A stretch of 64,000 bases of DNA, from contig CALAJQ010000004.1 in NCBI GenBank assembly GCA_937922785.1, positions 62,001 to 126,000 of the forward strand. The letters run 5' to 3'. Source of the stretch: an uncultured Acidimicrobiales bacterium. Lineage in GTDB: Bacteria; Actinomycetota; Acidimicrobiia; Acidimicrobiales; SZUA-35. The notes below the pieces were generated by a model, which did no database searches, was not told where the DNA came from, and saw nothing but the letters and a program-made list of their open reading frames with translations. This document shows positions 59,163 through 64,000 of the stretch, piece by piece. Position 1 is the stretch's first letter. Every line of letters starts with the position of its first letter. The position numbers were made by a program, and so were the translations under genes.

Positions 59163-60737
59163 CTAATCTGGCAGATCTAGCGATCTGAGCGCAATGATCT
59201 CAGGCATCAATGAAATGGCGCCAACAACCTCGGCCGGAATGGCTTCAGAGGTCGCAATCACCATGATTGCCTGGCTGCTATTGACGGCACGACCTATGTG
59301 CATGTCATCGATGTTGACCCCGGCGTTACCGATGATTGTGCCGACCCGCCCGATCATGCCGGGAGTGTCGTCATTGACGATCACAAGCAAGTGATCGCTT
59401 GGCGGAATGTCGATTCCAATATCGTCGATTGAAATTATTCGCATCTCACCTGAGGGAACCAATGCGGTTCCTGCCAAAGAGTGACCTTCGCCTTCGATAC
59501 GGATTCCGTTCAGGAGACCTGACGGGCTTCTGGTGCTGGTTCTGGTTTGGACCTTCACCCCAAACCGCTCAGCCATGGACTCGGCGTTGACGTAGCTAAC
59601 CGGACCGTCACCAATAACTGACATCAGACCTTTGACTACTGCGAGCTCGGCCATGCGGCAGTCAAACCCACCAATCTCGCCGGCAAATACAACATCGACT
59701 GCCACCGGTTGACCGCCAGCAAGCCGGGCGAACCGCTGACCTAGCTGCTCTGAGATCGACAGGAACGGTCTAACAGTTTCACTAACTCCGCTGGCGGTGA
59801 CGTTGACAGCAAAGGGAACAAAGTCTCCACTGAGGGCAAGGCACACTTGCTCTGCGATCATTTCGCCCGCTCGATCCTGAGCTTCAGCAGTGCTGGCTCC
59901 AAGGTGTGGCGTTACCACGACTTCAGGCAACCGGAACAGCGGAGAAGAAGTCTTTGGTTCTTCGTCGAATACGTCAAGAGCCGCACCCGCAATAACACCA
60001 TCTTCGATGGCCGCGGCAAGATCGGCCTCGTTAACTATTCCACCCCGAGCCACATTCACTATGCGAAGGTTCGGCTTCGCTCTTGAAAGTAGATCGAAGT
60101 TGATCAGATCCACAGTCTCTGGCGTGCGGGCCAGATGGAGGGTTAGGAAGTCAGCTTGAGCAACTACGTCTGCGACTTCCATCAAAGTGACACCAAGCTC
60201 GGTGGCCCGCTCTTGTGACACAAACGGGTCGTGGCCGATGAGCTTCATGCCAAAGGCGCGAGCCCTCTCAGCAACCAGACCTCCGATACGGCCCAGGCCG
60301 ATGATCCCCAAAGTCTTCTCTTGTAGCTCAACGCCGCTCCACTGCGAGCGTTCCCACCGCCCCTGCACTAGGGCGCCATGAGCCTGGGGGATGTTGCGCG
60401 CTACCGCCAGCAACATGGCCATTGTGTGCTCAGCAGCCGAGATCGAATTGGATGTTGGTGCGTTTGCGACAATGACACCTTGGGCGGTTGCAGCCTCGAT
60501 GTCGACGTTGTCCAAACCAACTCCAGCTCGACCGACGACTTCAAGTTGGGTTGCCGCCGCCAACAGATCAGGCGTCACTTGGGTGGCTGATCGCACTATC
60601 AGCGCGTTGGAATCGGCAATAGCAGCCTTTAGGCCTGCTTCATCTAAGTCGAGCTGAACATCAACCTCATGACCAGAATTGGTGATGATGTCCAACCCGG
60701 CCTGGGCCAGTTTTTCAGTAACTAAGACACGTGCCAT
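59163..60737 (-). CDS. serA: D-3-phosphoglycerate dehydrogenase
   Basis: A 524-residue long-type SerA. Seen: an N-terminal substrate domain (VLVTEKLAQAGLDIITNSGHEV, GRAGVGLDNVDIEAATAQGVIVANAPTSNS), the NAD-binding GKTLGIIGLGRIGGLVAERARAFGMKL-type segment near 140-165, catalytic residues in the NVARGGIVNEADL and PHLGASTAEAQDRAG regions, an intervening domain (about 310-450), and a C-terminal ACT domain LLVIVNDDTPGMIGRVGTIIGNAGVNIDDMHIGR. First step of serine synthesis; feedback by serine at the ACT domain is family knowledge. It follows serB by 2 bases in the same direction, giving a serine operon. Confidence 0.95.
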   Translation of the reverse strand: MARVLVTEKLAQAGLDIITNSGHEVDVQLDLDEAGLKAAIADSNALIVRSATQVTPDLLAAATQLEVVGRAGVGLDNVDIEAATAQGVIVANAPTSNSISAAEHTMAMLLAVARNIPQAHGALVQGRWERSQWSGVELQEKTLGIIGLGRIGGLVAERARAFGMKLIGHDPFVSQERATELGVTLMEVADVVAQADFLTLHLARTPETVDLINFDLLSRAKPNLRIVNVARGGIVNEADLAAAIEDGVIAGAALDVFDEEPKTSSPLFRLPEVVVTPHLGASTAEAQDRAGEMIAEQVCLALSGDFVPFAVNVTASGVSETVRPFLSISEQLGQRFARLAGGQPVAVDVVFAGEIGGFDCRMAELAVVKGLMSVIGDGPVSYVNAESMAERFGVKVQTRTSTRSPSGLLNGIRIEGEGHSLAGTALVPSGEMRIISIDDIGIDIPPSDHLLVIVNDDTPGMIGRVGTIIGNAGVNIDDMHIGRAVNSSQAIMVIATSEAIPAEVVGAISLMPEIIALRSLDLPD

Positions 60738-60739
60738 TC

Positions 60740-61906
60740 TTAAGAATCCTGTTCGAGTTCGAGTTCTTCGCTGCGCACACCCAACAGAAACAAAATGGCA
60801 TCCAGGTGCGGGATGCTTAAAGTCGCCTTGGCGGCGTCTCGGACTACTTGCTTAGCGCAAAACGCCACTCCCAAGCCGGCCGCAGACAACATATCGAGAT
60901 CGTTAGCGCCATCTCCAATCGCCACAACCTGCTCAAGCGCTACGCCTTCTTGCTGGGCCATGAGCATCATCATGGACGCCTTGGCCTTGCGGTCAACCAC
61001 CGCGCCAACCACCTTGCCAGTGAGCTGCCCGTTTCTAACTTCCAGCGTGTTCGCGTGTGCGTAGTCAAGCCCTAAGTCGATCTTCAGCCTGTCGGTAAAG
61101 AAGCTGAAGCCGCCGCTTACGATTGCAACCTTGTAACCCAGGCGTTGCAACGTGCGTACGAATCGTCCGGCGCCTGGAGTTAGCTCGAGTTGCTCGTACG
61201 CGGCCTGGAGAATCGACTGCGGTTGGCCCGCCAGCAGTGATACTCGCTGAGCCAGCGACTCTTCGAAGTCAAGCTCACCCGCCATTGCCCTCTCGGTGAT
61301 CTCGGCGCACTCTTCACCACAACCAGCTTGATCAGCCAACAGGTCAATCATTTCGTTCTGAATCAAGGTTGAATCGACGTCCATAACGATGAGCCTTTGG
61401 GCCCGGCGGTAAAGGCCGGTCTTTTGGATCGCCACATCAAAACGCGGGTTCTCGGCCGCTACATCCAACAGCTGGGCCCGAAGCCCATCAGGGTCGCTTC
61501 CCCGAACCTCGAATTCGTAACACCACACGGGCTCTTTCGCTAGGCGTCGAATGCGTTCGATATTGCCGTCAGCTTTTGCGATGGCTGCGGTCGCTAGCTG
61601 CAAGTCCAGCGGCGTCAAAGCGTCGCCGACGATTGACACAACTAGTGCTGGCAACGTCAGCTTCGGTACGGCCTCAACAACATCGAAGTCAATATCGAGG
61701 CTTCGCTCCCAACCGAGCATCAGGATGTCCTTGAGAACATCTCTGCCTTCGGGAACGTCGACGACCAACTCTAAGTTCAGCCGACCTCGTACAACGATCT
61801 GTTCGATGTCTTGGACCGTGGCGCCGCCACCGGACAAGATGCCCATCAACGAGGCTGTAACCCCGGGTTGGTCACGTCCTGTTACTCGCACAAGGATGGT
61901 TTCCAC
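60740..61906 (-). CDS. serB: Phosphoserine phosphatase with ACT domains
   Basis: A 388-residue SerB of actinobacterial type. Seen: two N-terminal ACT-like domains (LVRVTGRDQPGVTASLMGILSGGGATVQDIEQ near 5-36 and VVSIVGDALTPLDLQLATAAIAKADGNIERIRR near 89-121), then a HAD phosphatase domain with IVMDVDSTLIQNEMID (catalytic Asp176 and Asp178), a serine-phosphate helix region, and GDGANDLDMLSAAGLGVAF. It makes serine from phosphoserine. Located directly upstream of serA (2-base gap); serC is not in the window. Confidence 0.94.
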   Translation of the reverse strand: METILVRVTGRDQPGVTASLMGILSGGGATVQDIEQIVVRGRLNLELVVDVPEGRDVLKDILMLGWERSLDIDFDVVEAVPKLTLPALVVSIVGDALTPLDLQLATAAIAKADGNIERIRRLAKEPVWCYEFEVRGSDPDGLRAQLLDVAAENPRFDVAIQKTGLYRRAQRLIVMDVDSTLIQNEMIDLLADQAGCGEECAEITERAMAGELDFEESLAQRVSLLAGQPQSILQAAYEQLELTPGAGRFVRTLQRLGYKVAIVSGGFSFFTDRLKIDLGLDYAHANTLEVRNGQLTGKVVGAVVDRKAKASMMMLMAQQEGVALEQVVAIGDGANDLDMLSAAGLGVAFCAKQVVRDAAKATLSIPHLDAILFLLGVRSEELELEQDS

Positions 61907-61963
61907 CCGAACAGGTTACAGCCCGACCTTGGCCCGAGTCGTGGTTGGACCTATGTCACAAGA

Positions 61964-62002
61964 AGTTAGGCGCTATCACCAAAGAGCTTGGCGCTATCGC
62001 CA
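61964..62002. repeat. 18-bp imperfect direct repeat downstream of the PIG-L gene
   Basis: AGTTAGGCGCTATCACCA at 61964-61981 and AGCTTGGCGCTATCGCCA at 61985-62002 match at 15 of 18 positions, period 21. It lies in the 106-base gap between serB and the end of the PIG-L gene. No promoter or hairpin is clear there. Confidence 0.55.
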
Positions 62003-62012
62003 CACGGCACAG

Positions 62013-62768
62013 CTACTGGGTGTTTACGATGCGGAATGACTCGGCCATTCGGCCCTCGCCCATGCCACATTGTGTTGCCTGCCTTTGACCCCACTCACCC
62101 ATCATCTTTCGCAGATCATGCTCTTCGTCGCGCTTGGCAACCTGGGAAGCGTGACAACGCAGTGCTTCGAGCTTCTGGTCAAACACTTCAGTGATGTCTA
62201 TGAACAGGTCCGCACTCTCGCCCTGCTGACCAATCCACATCTCACTGACCGCATGAGGGGCAAAACCTTCATCAAGCAATTCCGAAGTGAACGATCGAGG
62301 GTTCCTGGCATCGGGATAGACGGCGCGCATTGTAGCTTCTGCTGTTTCAAGGTGATCGGGGTGGCTGCCATAAGTGCTTTCGAGATTCCTGAACGGCGAC
62401 TGCGTCAGTACAACGTCGGGCTTCTCGATTCTGATTACCCGCGCAATATCAAGCCGCAGGACAAGATCGGCCTGAACCGCACCGTCAGGATGATGAAGCC
62501 AGTGAACATCGGTGACGCCAACGGTCTTGGCCGCAGCGGTCTGCTCGGCCTCGCGAGTGGCGGCCAGCTCTTCGCTGGTGAAACTCATGTCGTCTTCCCC
62601 TCCTTCGCCCGAGGTCACCAAGCAATAGGCCACGTTCGATCCGGCCGCGGTTAGCTGGGCAACCGTGCCAGCCATGCCGAAATCGATGTCGTCAGGGTGG
62701 GCGACAACCACCAGCACACGAGCCGGGGCGGTCCTAGGACCAGTCGAAGTCAAAATCTCAGAAGTCAC
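62013..62768 (-). CDS. PIG-L family deacetylase (MshB/Mca-like)
   Basis: A 251-residue zinc deacetylase. Seen: RVLVVVAHPDDIDFGMAGTVAQLTAAGSNVAYCLVTSGEGGEDD near residues 18-61, where AHPDD carries the zinc His and Asp, and STYGSHPDHLETAEATMRAVYPDARNPR with the HxxH-type metal and catalytic residues. Family members deacetylate GlcNAc-inositol or other N-acetyl sugars and, in actinobacteria, mycothiol precursors or S-conjugates. Which substrate is used here cannot be told. The TIGR03084-type gene elsewhere in the window makes a mycothiol role plausible. The C-terminal helix includes HASQVAKRDEEHDLRKMMGEWGQRQATQCGMG. Confidence 0.85.
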   Translation of the reverse strand: MTSEILTSTGPRTAPARVLVVVAHPDDIDFGMAGTVAQLTAAGSNVAYCLVTSGEGGEDDMSFTSEELAATREAEQTAAAKTVGVTDVHWLHHPDGAVQADLVLRLDIARVIRIEKPDVVLTQSPFRNLESTYGSHPDHLETAEATMRAVYPDARNPRSFTSELLDEGFAPHAVSEMWIGQQGESADLFIDITEVFDQKLEALRCHASQVAKRDEEHDLRKMMGEWGQRQATQCGMGEGRMAESFRIVNTQ

Positions 62769-62815
62769 GGCACCACTTTAACGAGGCTCGCTGTTACAAG
62801 GCTTTTTAGTGTCAA

Positions 62816-63652
62816 CTAGGCAGCGAGAGCTTTTGCAAACGGAGCCAGTCTCTGAGCATCGACGGGCCCGCGCATCGACCAAACAACGATGTCGACCCCA
62901 ACGTCGAAGAACGTCTCGGCAAGTTCGGCCTGCTCGCCCGGAGCCTTGTCATGATCCATCCCTAGATGAACCGAGCGCGTGATCGCCGCTGCGTCGCGGC
63001 CAACAGCCTCGCAATGTTCAAGCAGAAATTCGTTTGTCTCAAGCCACTCCTGTGGCGTCGCCGGGAAGGTGTAGTCCCACTGATCGGCAAAACGCGCCAC
63101 CGTTCGCAATGTGCGCCGACGACCCTTTCCACCAATGACAATTGGAATCTTGGTTTGAACCGGCTTTGGCTCACACCAGGCATCGGTGAGCTGGTAGTAG
63201 TCACCGTTGTAAGTGGTTGAAGTGTTCTCAAGAAGGCTGGCGATTACCTCCATGCCTTCTTCAAAACGATCCGAGCGCTCTTTCTTTGTTCCGAGAGCGA
63301 TTCCGTATGCGTCGCTCTCCAGGAAGTTCCATCCGGCACCCATGCCAAGCTCAAACCGGCCACCAGATACATGGTCCAAGGTTGCCGCCATGTTCGCCGT
63401 AACCGCCGGATGTCGGTGATGCATACCATTGACCATCGCGCCGATTCGGATGCGCTTTGTGGCCTGGGCTAACGCACCAAGCATGGTCCACCCTTCCAGA
63501 TTCGGCCCGTTAAATGGCTCTGCTAGCGGATAGAAGTGATCCCAGTTCCAGGCCGATTCAAAGATCTCTAGCTCATCTGCGGCCTGCCACACACTGAGAA
63601 ACTCAGCCCAGGTGGCGTGATGTGGAGGGGTCTTAATCGCGTGTCTTCCCAT
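62816..63652 (-). CDS. LLM-class (probably F420-dependent) oxidoreductase
   Basis: A 278-residue luciferase-like TIM-barrel protein. The open frame reaches 63709, but the family begins at MGRHAIKTPPHHATWAEFLSVW, so the ATG at 63652 is used. Seen: KTPPHHATWAEFLSVWQAADELEIFESAWNWDHFYPL, GWTMLGALAQATKRIRIGAMVNGMHHRHPAVTANMAATLDHVSGGRFELGMGAGW, and PIVIGGKGRRRTLRTVARFADQWDY. This subfamily in actinobacteria generally uses F420 rather than FMN (family knowledge). Substrate unknown. Confidence 0.85.
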   Translation of the reverse strand: MGRHAIKTPPHHATWAEFLSVWQAADELEIFESAWNWDHFYPLAEPFNGPNLEGWTMLGALAQATKRIRIGAMVNGMHHRHPAVTANMAATLDHVSGGRFELGMGAGWNFLESDAYGIALGTKKERSDRFEEGMEVIASLLENTSTTYNGDYYQLTDAWCEPKPVQTKIPIVIGGKGRRRTLRTVARFADQWDYTFPATPQEWLETNEFLLEHCEAVGRDAAAITRSVHLGMDHDKAPGEQAELAETFFDVGVDIVVWSMRGPVDAQRLAPFAKALAA

Positions 63653-64000
63653 ATTTAGCGAACATAACCCAAAAAAATTCCGTCGGCTAAAAAGGCTCCT
63701 ACCAGGCAAAACTACCTATCCACATAGATGCAACAGGGTGCACGAGGCGTGCATGTCGTACCACCAATAACCAAGATGTTATGGTCCTATTTCTGCAACT
63801 ACACCTGCAGTTCAGCCAAGTCAATCGATAGGACTGGTTTCTCCCCCATTCCAGCGTCGCCGCGTTTCTCGATTGATGACCCTGATGCTGACCTCGGCCT
63901 TCGGAACTTCCCTACCGAAGGCCGAGGGAAGCCTTGACTTCCTCCCGGCAGTCCGCTCAACTCCGAACACGTGCGGCCTCCGTGGCCGGGGAATGGCTAA
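63653..64000. other. Gene-free right edge with strong hairpin; possible IS200/IS605-type element end
   Basis: No convincing gene is seen in these 348 bases. At 63892-63927 a perfect 13-bp inverted repeat, CCTCGGCCTTCGG and CCGAAGGCCGAGG, surrounds a 10-base loop; an alternative stem CTTCCCT/AGGGAAG competes with it. On the minus strand the sequence reads GCCGGGAGGAAGTCAAGG, then a hairpin and TTC, resembling the ends of TnpB-carrying IS200/IS605 elements, where the guide-RNA scaffold is encoded. A minus-strand frame ending with TGA at 63957-63959 could be the tail of a gene outside the window. The element body would lie beyond the right edge, so this cannot be confirmed here. Confidence 0.35.

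Noticed and set aside
63728-63937. 69-codon frame on the plus strand at the right edge
   Set aside because: It runs across the strong hairpin, has no ribosome-binding site and an unnatural composition; probably not translated.
63653-64000. Part of an rRNA, RNase P or SRP RNA gene
   Set aside because: Hairpins are present, but none of the conserved core sequences of those RNAs could be found.

Overview
This window looks like a chromosomal segment of a moderately GC-rich actinobacterium, most plausibly a member of the Acidimicrobiia. That placement is an inference. It rests on the mix of an F420-type luciferase-like oxidoreductase, a TIGR03084-type DinB-like protein, a PIG-L deacetylase, an acyl-CoA carboxylase/AtuA operon, many short-chain dehydrogenases, frequent GTG/TTG starts and compact gene packing. 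No rRNA, tRNA, CRISPR array or complete insertion sequence is visible. About 59 protein genes can be supported.

Region by region. 1-16.4 kb is mostly housekeeping: hisC and a second PLP aminotransferase, an unusual cytosolic substrate-binding-like protein, cobO, a YqeY protein, small-molecule kinase and methylase genes, an MFS pump, an aldonolactone-oxidase-like flavoprotein, a double-ACT protein, an AAA+ ATPase, a DEAD-box RNA helicase, an HD protein, a diiron ferritin-like oxidase with a MaoC hydratase, and an SDR. 16.4-23.0 kb is a minus-strand run with surface-glycan character: a ThDP enzyme, GT2 glycosyltransferase, phosphodiesterase, APH-type kinase, methyltransferase and flippase-like membrane protein. 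23.0-26.6 kb holds a peroxiredoxin-like gene that is only complete if an in-frame TGA is read as selenocysteine, a TIGR03084 gene, an acyl-CoA dehydrogenase and a lytic-transglycosylase-like lipoprotein. 26.6-38.8 kb is a tightly coupled minus-strand exopolysaccharide operon: an NRPS-like A-PCP-TE protein, sugar oxidoreductase, sugar aminotransferase, Wzz-like protein, MurJ-like flippase, a polymerase-initiating transferase fusion, an Alg14/Alg13-like transferase and a FemAB-like protein. 38.9-46.2 kb is a TetR-regulated acyl-CoA carboxylase operon with an AtuA homologue and a nitronate-monooxygenase-like flavoprotein. 46.2-63.7 kb returns to mixed metabolism: lipid handling (patatin, PlsC, PEMT-like), a 2-oxoglutarate dioxygenase/FAD oxidoreductase pair, a GMC oxidoreductase, serA-serB, a PIG-L deacetylase and a luciferase-like oxidoreductase.

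The most interesting signal is at 23047-23592. Reading TGA at 23179 as selenocysteine joins a conserved N-terminal thioredoxin-fold segment to the peroxiredoxin body and creates a U-L-P-C redox motif where the family has its active-site cysteine. A stem-loop of bacterial SECIS type follows it. The second is the exopolysaccharide operon, which combines an NRPS-like module whose thioesterase carries Cys in place of Ser with a fused polymerase/phosphoglycosyl transferase. This suggests an amino-acid-decorated amino-sugar polymer. A third theme is short tandem duplication. Two intergenic clusters are built as two copies of one unit followed by two copies of another, and several genes have their last 10-21 bases, stop codon included, repeated downstream.
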